A program made the translations under genes and the position numbers. From positions 248,001 to 312,000 of the forward strand of contig NZ_JAQIOY010000003.1 of NCBI RefSeq assembly GCF_028023555.1: a stretch of DNA of 64,000 nt. Reading direction: 5' to 3'. The notes beneath the pieces are model-generated. The model did not search any database, was not told where the DNA came from, and saw nothing but the letters and a program-made list of their open reading frames with translations. Shown here one piece after another: positions 45,237 through 54,454 of the stretch (positions are counted from its first letter, which is position 1; every line of letters begins with the position of its first letter). Source of the DNA: Thalassococcus_A lentus (GTDB lineage Bacteria; Pseudomonadota; Alphaproteobacteria; Rhodobacterales; Rhodobacteraceae).

Positions 45237-48200
45237 ATGGCATCATATCAATCGCGGGGGCGGGACCCTCTATTCGATAGCGAGACAGCGGTTTCACTGG
45301 AACGGCGTGGCCGGGAACTGTTTGGACTGGCTCTGGTGGTGCTGGGCCTGATGGCGGTCGCAATGATCGCATCCTATACCCCCGAAGACCCAAGTTGGTT
45401 GTCGGCAACAGATGCCCCGGTTCAGAACTGGATGGGCCGTCTGGGCGCGTCCGTGGCTGCGCCCCTTTTCATGATCGTCGGTTGGGGATCATGGGCGCTG
45501 GCTTTGGTTCTGCTGGTCTGGGGCGTGCGCTTTGCGGCGCACCGCGGTGAAGGCCGCGCCTTTGGACGGCTTGTGTTTGCGCCAATCTGGGTTGCGATGT
45601 GTTCGGTCTATGCCTCGGGACTGAACGAATCCGCCGGTTGGAGCCACAACTTTGGCCTTGGTGGCTTGTTTGGTGACATGATGATGGGCTCCTTGCTGAA
45701 CCTGCTGCCTGTCGGAACAGAATTCGGTCTCAAGCTCATCCAGTTCGTCATGGCCGCGATCATCATTGCGTTCGGCGCATTTGTGCTGGGCTTTGTACGA
45801 GAAGAAATCCGGGGAATATCGCGTTTCCTGATTGTCGGCGTTGTCATGGTCTATGCCACGCTGATGAATATACTGGGCCGGGGCGCGACAGGTGCCGTGG
45901 GTGCAGCGCAAAAAATGCAGGTTGCCAACACGGAACGCCGGGCGCGCAAACAGGCGGAGGCGGCAGAACATGCCGCGTGGGCTGCCTCGCAAGAGGCCAT
46001 TCCGGCGGCGCCAGCGGCAGCGGCCGCGCGGGTTCGCAGGGCCGAGCCAGCGATCACGGCGGAACCGGATGCCATTTTGGAACACGTCGAAGACCCAATT
46101 GAAATGCCAGCAGAAAAAACCGGATTGCTGGCCCGCATGCCTTCGTTGCTCAAACGCAGTGATCCCATGCCCGAGCCCGAGTTGGTGGATGCCGGAGTGG
46201 TTGGTCACGATATGGAGGCCCCGCAGGATGATCGTGTGAAGGCCAAGATCGCGGATGCGGTCAAAACCCGGATGCGCGGGCAGCCTCAGGTTGCCGCAGC
46301 TGCGCCTGCCGATCCCAGCAAACCGCTGACCAAGGGCAGGGGGTTCGGACCTCAGCCCTTGATCTTCAAGCCGCAGGCGCGTGACGCTGGTGTTGGATTG
46401 CCGCCAGAGCCACCTTTGACAGCACCTCAGACACCATTGGCCAGCGCGCAGGGCGAAGCAGCCGCTGTGCTTGGCACCGCCATGGCGTCTTTCGGCGCGC
46501 AACCGATCCCGCCAGCGCCAGAGGCCGCACCGGTCGCTGATCCCTATGCGGACATATCGGCATATACCGAGATGCGCGATTTTGATGACTACGGCGATCC
46601 GGACGAAGCAGAAATTCTGGATGATCGCGCTGGCCCGGCACCTGTTGCCAGCGCCGCGCCTGCAGCCATTCCACAGCCAGTCGCTAAGAAGGTCGTGCAG
46701 CAGCCTGCGCGTAAGCCGATCAAAACCTCGCGCCGCGCGCAGGAAGAAGCGCAACCGAGCCTGAAGTTCGAGGAAAACCGTCCCGAATATGAGCTTCCGC
46801 CGCTGAGCCTGCTGGCCAGCCCGGAGACCATCGAGCGGCACCACCTTTCGGATGAGGCACTGGAAGAAAACGCCCGGATGCTCGAATCCGTGTTGGATGA
46901 CTATGGCGTGAAGGGTGAAATCGTCTCTGTTCGTCCTGGTCCGGTCGTGACGATGTATGAACTTGAGCCTGCTCCGGGTCTCAAGGCCAGCCGTGTCATC
47001 GGTCTGTCTGATGACATCGCGCGCAGCATGTCTGCCTTGTCGGCGCGTGTGTCCACCGTGCCCGGCCGCAGCGTGATCGGTATCGAACTGCCCAACGACA
47101 ATCGCGAAATGGTCTCGTTCCGCGAAATCCTTTCGACACGCGACTATGGTGACGGAAACCACAAACTGCCACTTGCACTGGGCAAAGACATCGGGGGGGA
47201 TCCGATTGTCGCGAACCTCGCCAAGATGCCCCACCTGCTGATTGCGGGGACCACGGGTTCTGGTAAGTCGGTTGCGATCAACACGATGATCCTGTCCCTG
47301 CTTTATAAGCTGTCACCAGAAGAGCTGCGGTTGGTAATGATCGACCCCAAGATGCTCGAACTCAGCGTCTATGACGGCATCCCTCATCTTCTTTCGCCTG
47401 TTGTGACAGACCCGAAAAAGGCCGTGGTTGCCTTGAAATGGGTCGTTGGCGAAATGGAAGATCGCTATCGCAAAATGTCCAAGATGGGTGTGCGCAACAT
47501 TGATGGCTTTAACAGCCGGGTTGCAGATGCGTTGTCCAAAGGCGAGATGTTCGAAAGAACCGTTCAGACAGGTTTCGATGATGAAACCGGCGAGCCGATC
47601 TTCGAGACCGAAGAGATCGAACCGAAGAAAATGCCATACATCGTCGTGATCGTCGATGAAATGGCAGACCTGATGATGGTTGCGGGCAAAGAGATCGAAG
47701 CCTGCATTCAGCGCCTCGCCCAGATGGCACGGGCGTCGGGCATTCACCTTATCATGGCGACCCAGCGTCCTTCGGTGGACGTGATCACCGGCACGATCAA
47801 AGCGAACTTCCCAACACGGATTTCCTTCCAGGTGACGTCGAAAATCGACAGCCGAACCATTCTGGGCGAGATGGGCGCCGAGCAATTGCTGGGTATGGGG
47901 GACATGCTGTTCATGGCTGGCGGTGCCAAGATCACCCGCTGTCACGGCCCGTTCTGTTCGGATGAAGAGGTTGAGGAAATCGTCAACCATCTCAAGGCCT
48001 TTGGTCCTCCGGAATATGTATCTGGTGTTGTTCAAGGCCCGGATGATGAGAAGGCTGACAACATTGATGCTGTGCTGGGCCTGAACACAGGCGGCAACAC
48101 GGGCGGCGAAGACGCGCTTTATGATCAGGCGGTTGGCATCGTGATCAAGGATCGCAAATGCTCGACCTCCTACATTCAGCGTAAATTGGGCATTGGCTAC

Positions 48201-48302
48201 AACAAAGCTGCGCGTCTGGTTGAGCAAATGGAAGATCAGGGTGTCGTCGGTGCAGCCAACCACGTTGGCAAACGCGAGATTCTGGTGCCAGAACAGGCCT
48301 GA
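45237..48302 (+). CDS. ftsK: DNA translocase FtsK
   Basis: FtsK anchors in the division septum and pumps DNA to separate sister chromosomes. The 1021-residue protein has four membrane segments in the first 220 residues, a long Pro/Ala/Glu-rich linker (about 250-540), then the motor with Walker A GTTGSGKS (about 669-676), Walker B VVIVDEMADL (about 800), and the C-terminal gamma winged helix (about 960-1021) that reads KOPS. Start ATG 45237 has GAGG upstream. Opposite-strand open frames in the linker are shadows. A terminator follows at 48326. Confidence 0.97.
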   Translation: MASYQSRGRDPLFDSETAVSLERRGRELFGLALVVLGLMAVAMIASYTPEDPSWLSATDAPVQNWMGRLGASVAAPLFMIVGWGSWALALVLLVWGVRFAAHRGEGRAFGRLVFAPIWVAMCSVYASGLNESAGWSHNFGLGGLFGDMMMGSLLNLLPVGTEFGLKLIQFVMAAIIIAFGAFVLGFVREEIRGISRFLIVGVVMVYATLMNILGRGATGAVGAAQKMQVANTERRARKQAEAAEHAAWAASQEAIPAAPAAAAARVRRAEPAITAEPDAILEHVEDPIEMPAEKTGLLARMPSLLKRSDPMPEPELVDAGVVGHDMEAPQDDRVKAKIADAVKTRMRGQPQVAAAAPADPSKPLTKGRGFGPQPLIFKPQARDAGVGLPPEPPLTAPQTPLASAQGEAAAVLGTAMASFGAQPIPPAPEAAPVADPYADISAYTEMRDFDDYGDPDEAEILDDRAGPAPVASAAPAAIPQPVAKKVVQQPARKPIKTSRRAQEEAQPSLKFEENRPEYELPPLSLLASPETIERHHLSDEALEENARMLESVLDDYGVKGEIVSVRPGPVVTMYELEPAPGLKASRVIGLSDDIARSMSALSARVSTVPGRSVIGIELPNDNREMVSFREILSTRDYGDGNHKLPLALGKDIGGDPIVANLAKMPHLLIAGTTGSGKSVAINTMILSLLYKLSPEELRLVMIDPKMLELSVYDGIPHLLSPVVTDPKKAVVALKWVVGEMEDRYRKMSKMGVRNIDGFNSRVADALSKGEMFERTVQTGFDDETGEPIFETEEIEPKKMPYIVVIVDEMADLMMVAGKEIEACIQRLAQMARASGIHLIMATQRPSVDVITGTIKANFPTRISFQVTSKIDSRTILGEMGAEQLLGMGDMLFMAGGAKITRCHGPFCSDEEVEEIVNHLKAFGPPEYVSGVVQGPDDEKADNIDAVLGLNTGGNTGGEDALYDQAVGIVIKDRKCSTSYIQRKLGIGYNKAARLVEQMEDQGVVGAANHVGKREILVPEQA

Positions 48303-48325
48303 TCTGACGGATCAAACAAATTGAG

Positions 48326-48358
48326 CCGCGTGCCTGTCTGAAACAGGCGCGCGGTTTT
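48326..48358 (+). terminator. terminator after ftsK
   Basis: A twelve-base stem (48326-48337 with 48343-48354, one G-U pair) around a CTGAA loop, followed by TTTTCG. It is 24 bases past the ftsK stop and separates it from lolA. Confidence 0.85.
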
Positions 48359-48561
48359 CGTTTGCGGGACATTGCGACAGACGCAGGCGATCTTTCGCCG
48401 GGAACCAGCGCTCGGGATCGTCTCTGCAGCAAGGCGTGTAGCCTTCCCCTTGATCAGGTTCTTGTCGGGCCCGATATTTGATAAAACACCGCGCGATATC
48501 GCATAACACGGTCAACCGTGCCAGATAGAACGCCAACATGAGCAGATAGGACAATGTAACG

Positions 48562-49152
48562 ATGCTTCGTATGCTGATTACCGCCGCGACTCTTGTGACT
48601 TTGGCGCTTCCTGCGCAGGCACAGAAACTGTCGCTGGGCGAAATCTCCAGGTATCTGAATTCCATTCAGACAGCCCAAGGCACCTTTACCCAGATCAATG
48701 GTGACGGGACGATCTCGACTGGTACGATTTCGATCAAACGCCCCGGCAAGGTGCGGTTTGACTACAATCCACCCGAGCGCGCCCTGGTTCTGGCCACTGC
48801 GGGATCCGTCTATATTCTGGATCGCAAGTTCGGTGGCCAGCCAGATAGCTATCCGCTGAACCAGACCCCCCTGTCGATCATTCTGGCGCGTAACGTGAAC
48901 CTGTCCCAAGCTGGCATGGTGCATGGCCACAGCTTTGACGGGACTGCAACAGTGGTCACCGCGCAGGATCCGAAGCGCCCTGAATATGGCTCAATCCAGC
49001 TGAAGTTCACGGGCAAGCCAGCCGAACTGCGCCAGTGGATCATCAAGGACGGGAATGGCGGCAGTACCACTGTCGTACTGGGCGGCCTTGAGAAAAAGAC
49101 ACTGCCCAACCGGTTGTTCCAGATTGAGCCAGAGCTGGAAAAGCTGCGCTGA
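48562..49152 (+). CDS. lolA: outer-membrane lipoprotein carrier protein LolA
   Basis: LolA ferries lipoproteins across the periplasm from LolCDE to the outer membrane. The 196-residue protein has a signal peptide (MLRMLITAATLVTLALPAQA), then the unclosed beta barrel with the GTFTQINGDG and GKVRFDYNPPE strands seen in LolA. AGGA lies about eleven bases upstream of ATG 48562; ATG 48571 is a possible alternative. It follows ftsK after a terminator, so it has its own promoter in the 200-base space. A bidirectional terminator follows. The ftsK-lolA order is common in the order. Confidence 0.93.
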   Translation: MLRMLITAATLVTLALPAQAQKLSLGEISRYLNSIQTAQGTFTQINGDGTISTGTISIKRPGKVRFDYNPPERALVLATAGSVYILDRKFGGQPDSYPLNQTPLSIILARNVNLSQAGMVHGHSFDGTATVVTAQDPKRPEYGSIQLKFTGKPAELRQWIIKDGNGGSTTVVLGGLEKKTLPNRLFQIEPELEKLR

Positions 49153-49171
49153 GAGCTATTCCACCGGAAAT

Positions 49172-49205
49172 AAAAAAAGCGGCTCAAACTGAGCCGCTTT
49201 TTTTC
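49172..49205. terminator. strong bidirectional terminator
   Basis: AGCGGCTCA / TGAGCCGCT pair around AAC (stem 49178-49186 with 49190-49198), flanked by A-runs and T-runs on both sides. It serves lolA and the convergent transglycosylase gene. Confidence 0.92.
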
Positions 49206-49221
49206 CAATTTAGAAGCCCGA

Positions 49222-49815
49222 CTACCGTCTGGCGGCCCGGCAGCGTGACAGCTGATCACGGTACCGCAGCGAACGGTCCCCCACTTCGGCCGAAACCCGC
49301 AACAACCACGATTTGGAATTGTAGGTCCCGCGCCGATAGCCGGAACGACCTTCGTGGTAGGCAAGGTACTGACGACGTGCATCAGACAGTGGGATTCCCA
49401 GCTGGTCGCGCGTGCCCTTCATGTACCAACCCATGAAATCGGTCGCGTCGCGGATGTTGTCCCGCCGCGCACCACGATTGCCTGTGGCGGCAAGATACTC
49501 TTTCCACGTGCCGTCCAGAGCCTGACTATAGCCAAAGGCCGAACTTTGCCGGCCCACAGGAATTACGCCAAGCCTGTAACGCAGCGGTGTGCGCGCATCC
49601 GAGACGAATTTGCTCTCTTGATAGATTGTCGCCATTTGAACGTGCACGGGAACCCCGTATTTTCGTTCAGCGGCCCGGAACGCCCGGATGTATCCGGAAC
49701 GTTGCTCCAAAATGGAACATGCATTGTCTAGATTGCGCGGTGCTTTGCCCGACCCGCCGCCACCACACGAGGCGGCCAAAAGGACAATAACCATCGCGCG
49801 AAGCCATCTGCTCAT
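49222..49815 (-). CDS. lytic transglycosylase (SLT-domain) lipoprotein
   Basis: The 197-residue protein has a short leader ending in LLAASC (lipobox), then a lysozyme-like SLT domain with the catalytic glutamate in IYQESKF and a following FGYSQALDGTWKEY substrate strand. It should be lipid-anchored and cleave peptidoglycan. It is smaller than MltC or MltE-type enzymes and lacks further domains. ATG 49815 starts the leader; the longer frame to 49932 adds no signal. It is convergent with lolA. Confidence 0.85.
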   Translation of the reverse strand: MSRWLRAMVIVLLAASCGGGGSGKAPRNLDNACSILEQRSGYIRAFRAAERKYGVPVHVQMATIYQESKFVSDARTPLRYRLGVIPVGRQSSAFGYSQALDGTWKEYLAATGNRGARRDNIRDATDFMGWYMKGTRDQLGIPLSDARRQYLAYHEGRSGYRRGTYNSKSWLLRVSAEVGDRSLRYRDQLSRCRAARR

Positions 49816-50063
49816 GCTTCTCGCCTTTGTTTTATTTGTTTTGCGATAGTTTAGCGGATTGGCGCGAAGGTGGGAATCACATTTCTGTCTGAAGGCACCA
49901 GATTGGTAAATGCCGGGTGGAAAACCGCTCAATCCCGGCGTATCAGGCGGATAGTCCCACTGTTGGGCAGCGAGCCACAGTGTGTTTCCGGCAAAATCAT
50001 GGCCGAAAGTTGGACAATTCGAGATTTCTGTGGCTTAACGGACGGATGTTGAAGGCTCATACT

Positions 50064-50390
50064 ATGCAATCGAAACGTGCGAAATACCATCTGGGCCAGG
50101 TCGTCCGGCATCGAAAACACCCGTTTCGTGGTGTTGTTTTTGATGTGGATCCAGAGTTCAACAACACCGAAGAATGGTACGAAGCGATTCCCGAGGACAG
50201 CCGTCCGGCCAAAAAGCAGCCGTTCTATCATCTGCTGGCCGAGAACGATCAGTCATTCTATGTGGCCTATGTCTCAGAACAGAATTTGGTTGCAGACTAC
50301 AGCGGTGAGCCGGTCGATCATCCGGACATCCCCGATCTGTTCGGCGCTTTCACCGACGGCAGCTACGAGCTGCATTTCCAGCTGAACTAA
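50064..50390 (+). CDS. hspQ: heat shock protein HspQ
   Basis: HspQ (YccV-like hemimethylated-DNA-binding fold) is a small protease-modulating protein; in E. coli it activates Lon. The 108-residue protein starts MQSKRAKYHLGQVVRHR, followed by the conserved FRGVVFDVDPEF, NTEEWYEAIP and PFYHLLAEND regions. ATG 50064 is preferred to 50046 because GAAGG lies about nine bases upstream and relatives start near AKYHxGQVVRHR. The 250 bases upstream are otherwise non-coding. Convergent with the threonine aldolase gene. Confidence 0.9.
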   Translation: MQSKRAKYHLGQVVRHRKHPFRGVVFDVDPEFNNTEEWYEAIPEDSRPAKKQPFYHLLAENDQSFYVAYVSEQNLVADYSGEPVDHPDIPDLFGAFTDGSYELHFQLN

Positions 50391-50413
50391 TACCGCGCAC
50401 AGCGCCCAAACCT

Positions 50414-51481
50414 CTATGCCTTTAGCGCTGATGCGCAGAGGGCCAGAAAGCCGTCTATTGCGCTGTCCTGCGTGGACCAGTCGCAGACCAGACGCCCGGT
50501 GATGGGCGCGTCTTCGGCGCCGCCGTCGAGATCGCCCCAAGGGTGATAGATCGCGCCCGCCTGCAAGAGTGCGCGGTGCACCCGCCGCGGCGCGTTGAAA
50601 AACACCATGTTGGCCTGTGTTTCGTTGGCAATGCCGATTCCCAAAGCCTCCAAACCTTGGCGAAGCCTCATGCCCGCGCTGTTTGCTGCGTTTGCCCAGG
50701 TCATCCAATTGTCGTTGTCCAGATAGGCGCTCATCTGCGCGGCAAGGAAACGATGCTTGGAAAACAGATGGCCACCACGTTTGCGGCGCAGCTCGAATTC
50801 CCAGGCGCGGGATTGATCAAACAGGATAACGGCTTCGACGCCCAGCAAACCGTTCTTGGTGCCGCCAAAGACCGCAACATCGACACCCGCCTTCCATGTC
50901 ATGTCTGCCGGTGTGCACCCGAGTGTTGCACATGCATTGGCAAAGCGCGCGCCGTCCAGATGCACGGGCAGATCAAATTCCTTCGCTACAGCGCACAATG
51001 CCTTAAGTTCGCTGAGGGTGTAGACGTTTCCCGCCTCGGTCACATTGGTCAGAGAAACGGCACCACGCTGCGGACCATGCACGCCTCGATTTTCTTCGCC
51101 GTTCAAGGCACCGCGCAACGCAGCGGCTGTCATGCGGTCGTCGCCGGGAACCAGTGTCAGTTTTGCGCCGCTCGTAAAGAACTCCGGCGCATTGCATTCG
51201 TCCATATGGATATGTGCATCGGGTGTGCAGAACACGGTCTCGAAAGGCTGAACAAGTGTGGCCAAAGCCAGGGCATTGGCGGAGGTGCCTGTTGCGGCCA
51301 GATAAACCGCAGCATCGGGCGCCTCGAACAAAGTGCGGATGCGGTCCGCCACATCCTGAGACAGGTCATCGCCGCCATAACCGCCAGCATAGCCAGAATT
51401 CGCGGCTGCCAAAGCATCCAGCACGGCCTGCGGTGCAGGGCCGCCGTTGTCCGAGGCAAAGTTCATCACAGGCTGTGTCAT
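50414..51481 (-). CDS. threonine aldolase / beta-eliminating lyase family enzyme
   Basis: The 355-residue fold-type I PLP enzyme has the low-specificity L-threonine aldolase features: FASDNGGPAP at the start, HIHMDECNAPEF, VHLDGARFANA and the Schiff-base lysine in VFGGTKNGLLG. It would split threonine or allo-threonine to glycine and acetaldehyde. It is last in a minus-strand run with a YcgN-like gene (four-base ATGA overlap), ribF and a MocR-type regulator. The family call is good; the preferred stereoisomer is unknown. Confidence 0.88.
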   Translation of the reverse strand: MTQPVMNFASDNGGPAPQAVLDALAAANSGYAGGYGGDDLSQDVADRIRTLFEAPDAAVYLAATGTSANALALATLVQPFETVFCTPDAHIHMDECNAPEFFTSGAKLTLVPGDDRMTAAALRGALNGEENRGVHGPQRGAVSLTNVTEAGNVYTLSELKALCAVAKEFDLPVHLDGARFANACATLGCTPADMTWKAGVDVAVFGGTKNGLLGVEAVILFDQSRAWEFELRRKRGGHLFSKHRFLAAQMSAYLDNDNWMTWANAANSAGMRLRQGLEALGIGIANETQANMVFFNAPRRVHRALLQAGAIYHPWGDLDGGAEDAPITGRLVCDWSTQDSAIDGFLALCASALKA

Positions 51482-51957
51482 AGCGGTTCCTCTATGATGT
51501 GTTCTTCCCAGTCGTCTTCGTCGACTTCAAACTCTGGCACGGTTGCCCCCTGCATGGAAACACCGGCGTGATGAACGCTTTGTGTTGTTCCGGAAATCAG
51601 TGGATGCCATTCCATCAGCGGTTTGCCCTGCCAAAGCAGTTTGTACGCGCAGGTTTCAGGCATCCAGTACAGATTTTGTTCGATGTTGTCGGGTGCCAGC
51701 ACAATGCACTCCGGCACGAACTGGTGACGAATATCATACTGGGCGCAACGGCAGGTGCTGTCGTCGAACAAACGACACGCAAGCCGGGTCAAAGCCACCT
51801 CGCCGGTTTCTTCGTCTTCCAGTTTGTTCATGCAGCACTTGCCACATCCATCACAGAGCGCTTCCCACTCAGGGCGGCTCATCTGGCTAAGCTTTTTGCG
51901 CTCCCAGAAACGGGTTGGCAGTCCGGGTTTTGCGATGGGGGACGGGTTGTCTGTCAT
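51478..51957 (-). CDS. YcgN-family cysteine-cluster protein
   Basis: The 159-residue protein has the cysteine pattern of YcgN/UPF0153: CDGCGKCCMNKL, CRLFDDSTCRCAQY, then CIVLAPD and CAYKLL, likely to bind a metal or iron-sulfur cluster; the family function is unknown. The C-terminal tail is very acidic (EFEVDEDDWEEH). ATG 51957 is preferred to 51981 because the conserved part begins just after it. It overlaps the threonine aldolase gene by four bases and lies 40 bases after ribF. Confidence 0.88.
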   Translation of the reverse strand: MTDNPSPIAKPGLPTRFWERKKLSQMSRPEWEALCDGCGKCCMNKLEDEETGEVALTRLACRLFDDSTCRCAQYDIRHQFVPECIVLAPDNIEQNLYWMPETCAYKLLWQGKPLMEWHPLISGTTQSVHHAGVSMQGATVPEFEVDEDDWEEHIIEEPL

Positions 51958-51997
51958 GGCCAAGGCGTAGCGCCATGGCACGCCAAAGGGAAGGGGC

Positions 51998-52930
51998 TCA
52001 GAGAGCGCTTAGAATACCGCGGGCTTTTTCACAGTCCGCGTCCATCTGCGTAATCAGTGCATCCAAACCGTCAAACTTCAGTTCGGGGCGCAGGTAATCC
52101 ACAAGCGCAACGGACAGGCGTGTTCCATAGAGATCGCCCTTGAAGTCAAACAGGAAGGTTTCGATGTTCGGCACCTCCCCATCAAACATAGGGCGCACGC
52201 CGATGGAGGCTGCGCCATGATAGCTGCCTTTGTGCGGCCCTTCGGTCACGTCCACCAATACGGCATAGACCCCAAATTTTGGCGGATGTAGCCCATCAAT
52301 TGACATGTTGGCGGTTGGATAGCCCAGTTCGCGCCCGCGCTGTTCTCCGCCGATGACTTCGCCTTCGATCCGGTGCCAATGCCCCAATTGCGCGGCGGCA
52401 TCCTGTGGCCGCCCATCGCTCAACGCCTTGCGAATTGCAGTTGAAGACACCTGTAGCCCCCCGGTTTCGAGCAATTCTGCGATGGTCACACCAAAGCCCA
52501 TCTCCGCTCCAAAGCGTTGCAGATCCTTTGCCGTCCCCTTGCGACCCTGCCCGAAACAAAAATCGGCCCCAACCACTACATGCCGCAGGCCGAGGCCCTC
52601 GTGAATGACTTTTGCAGCGAATTCCCTGGGGCTGAGCGAGGCCAGCGCGGCGTTAAAATTCAACTGATACAGACGATCAACGCCCAATTTCTCTAGGCGT
52701 GATGCCCTTGCTTCTGCGTTCATCAGACGAAATGCCGGGGCCTCGGGTGCGAAATAGGCGCGGGGGTGCGGCTCGAACGTCAAAATCCCCAAGGGCGCGT
52801 CAGGTTCGGCATCGGCCGCGATCTGGATAACGGCCTGATGGCCCAGGTGCACGCCATCGAAATTGCCGATGGCAGCGCTGGCGCCTCGGTCTTTGGGCTG
52901 TACGAACTGATAGTCTCGGATGATACGCAT
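51998..52930 (-). CDS. ribF: bifunctional riboflavin kinase / FAD synthetase
   Basis: RibF makes FMN and then FAD. The 310-residue protein has the N-terminal nucleotidyltransferase part (AIGNFDGVHLGHQAVI) and the C-terminal kinase part (GEVIGGEQRGRELGYPTANM and the later TFLFDFKGDLYG). Length and layout are standard. No FMN riboswitch-like leader is seen. It lies nine bases after the MocR-type regulator on the same strand, an unusual neighbour, and its stop is 40 bases before the YcgN-like gene. Very secure. Confidence 0.96.
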   Translation of the reverse strand: MRIIRDYQFVQPKDRGASAAIGNFDGVHLGHQAVIQIAADAEPDAPLGILTFEPHPRAYFAPEAPAFRLMNAEARASRLEKLGVDRLYQLNFNAALASLSPREFAAKVIHEGLGLRHVVVGADFCFGQGRKGTAKDLQRFGAEMGFGVTIAELLETGGLQVSSTAIRKALSDGRPQDAAAQLGHWHRIEGEVIGGEQRGRELGYPTANMSIDGLHPPKFGVYAVLVDVTEGPHKGSYHGAASIGVRPMFDGEVPNIETFLFDFKGDLYGTRLSVALVDYLRPELKFDGLDALITQMDADCEKARGILSAL

Positions 52931-52939
52931 AGGCGTTGG

Positions 52940-54412
52940 TTAGCGGCCCGCGCCGTGCTTCGCAAGCGCTGTGCCGATGCGTTTTATGCCTTCGGCAATG
53001 CGCTCGGAAGGTATGGAGCTGAACCCAAGCCGGTAGAAGTTGCGCGGCGGGTTAGCCGAGGCAAAAAACGGGGCGCCGGGTTCGATCAAGACGCTTTGCC
53101 AGCTCAGCTCCTTGGCCAACTGCTCGGTGTCAACGTCATCGGGCGCTTTCATCCAAAAGCTCGATCCACCATGCGCGCCACTTCCGGCAATTTGCAGGCC
53201 GTGCTCTTGTATGGCCGTTTCCATAACTGTGCGTCGTTCGTTCAGGGCCCGACTCATCCTGCGGATCAAGGCGTCGTAGTGGCCAAGGCTGAGAAAGTAG
53301 GCCGCGGTGCGTTGAATATGTCCCGGCGGATGACGCAAAACTGATGCTCTCAGCGCGCGCGCTTCGCGGATAAAGTCAGCGGAACCAACCAGATACCCCA
53401 GCCTGAGACCGGGGAATAGTGATTTTGAAAAGCTGCCAACATAGATCACGCGCCCGTCTTCATCGAGGCTTTTGAGCGCGGGGGAAGGCGGGCGCAGGAA
53501 CGACATTTCAAATTCATAGTCATCTTCGACGATCAGCGCGCCCATGTCCGCCGCCCGTTCCAGCAAAGTGTCGCGGCGGGATCTTGGTAGCGTCGCGGAT
53601 GTCGGGCACTGGTGGCTTGGCGTTGTGAAAAGAACCTGAGTGCCATCCGGAACGCTGTCGGGACGCAGGCCAAACTGATCCACAGGCAACGACTGAACCT
53701 CGGCTCCGACGTTATTCAAAAGGCCGCGCAGTTCCGGATAGCATGGTTCTTCGACGGCGACCTTGCGGCCATCGGCGCATAGCAGCTGCGCCGCGATCCA
53801 CAGTGCGTTTTGAGCGCCCATCGTGACCAGAATTTCGTCGGGACCGGCCATGATTCCACGTCGGGGCAAAGTGTGTCGCGCAATGAAGGTCACCAGTTCG
53901 GGATCGTCATTGGCAAACTGATCCATGGTCAGCGCGGTGAAGTTCTTGATCCCCAGTGCCTGCATTGCGCACAGCCGCCAATTCGCGTGATCAAAAAGCT
54001 GAGGATCGGTTTGGCCGTAGATAAAGGGGTAGCGATAGCCAGCCCAATCATCCGGTTTGCGTAGACGTGTGCCACCCGTATAGCGCCGGGCCAACGCCTG
54101 ATCCCAATCAACACGATCTTCGCGCGGGGCAAGAGGGCCGAAATCCGGCGGCTCTGGCGCATTGTCGGATACAAAGTAGCCGGAGCGACCGCGCGCACTG
54201 AGATAATCATTCGCGAGCAATTCGGTATAGGCCAAGGTCACAGTGATCCGGCTGACCCCAAGGTGTTTCGCCAGTTTTCTGGTTGAGGGCAGCTTTTCAC
54301 CGCGCTGGAAACGCCCAGACAAAATGCCTTCGGCCACCATCTGCTGGATGCGGGCCTGCAGTGTGCCTTTCGCTTTGGCACTGAGATGAAAAGTTTCCAC
54401 GGGAATAGCCAT
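52940..54412 (-). CDS. MocR/PdxR-type PLP-dependent transcriptional regulator
   Basis: The 490-residue protein joins an N-terminal GntR winged helix (about residues 15-80, LPSTRKLAKHLGVSRITVTL) to an aminotransferase-like domain with the PLP lysine in YVGSFSKSLFPGLRLGYL. Such MocR proteins sense PLP or amino-group ligands. Close relatives include PdxR, which controls PLP synthesis, and others that control amino-acid genes. Neighbours are yggS (PLP homeostasis) upstream and ribF, YcgN-like and threonine aldolase downstream, so regulation of PLP-linked metabolism is a reasonable inference. The target site is unknown. Confidence 0.9.
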   Translation of the reverse strand: MAIPVETFHLSAKAKGTLQARIQQMVAEGILSGRFQRGEKLPSTRKLAKHLGVSRITVTLAYTELLANDYLSARGRSGYFVSDNAPEPPDFGPLAPREDRVDWDQALARRYTGGTRLRKPDDWAGYRYPFIYGQTDPQLFDHANWRLCAMQALGIKNFTALTMDQFANDDPELVTFIARHTLPRRGIMAGPDEILVTMGAQNALWIAAQLLCADGRKVAVEEPCYPELRGLLNNVGAEVQSLPVDQFGLRPDSVPDGTQVLFTTPSHQCPTSATLPRSRRDTLLERAADMGALIVEDDYEFEMSFLRPPSPALKSLDEDGRVIYVGSFSKSLFPGLRLGYLVGSADFIREARALRASVLRHPPGHIQRTAAYFLSLGHYDALIRRMSRALNERRTVMETAIQEHGLQIAGSGAHGGSSFWMKAPDDVDTEQLAKELSWQSVLIEPGAPFFASANPPRNFYRLGFSSIPSERIAEGIKRIGTALAKHGAGR

Positions 54413-54454
54413 GGCGGCACCATAGATTGGCGCTATGCGAAGTGCAATCTGGCC

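Noticed and set aside
45489..47234. 581-residue minus-strand frame over the ftsK linker
   Set aside because: The low-complexity Pro/Ala linker leaves the opposite frame open by composition; no motif and no context.
51998..52930. FMN riboswitch for ribF
   Set aside because: The MocR-type gene ends nine bases upstream of ribF, so no leader exists.
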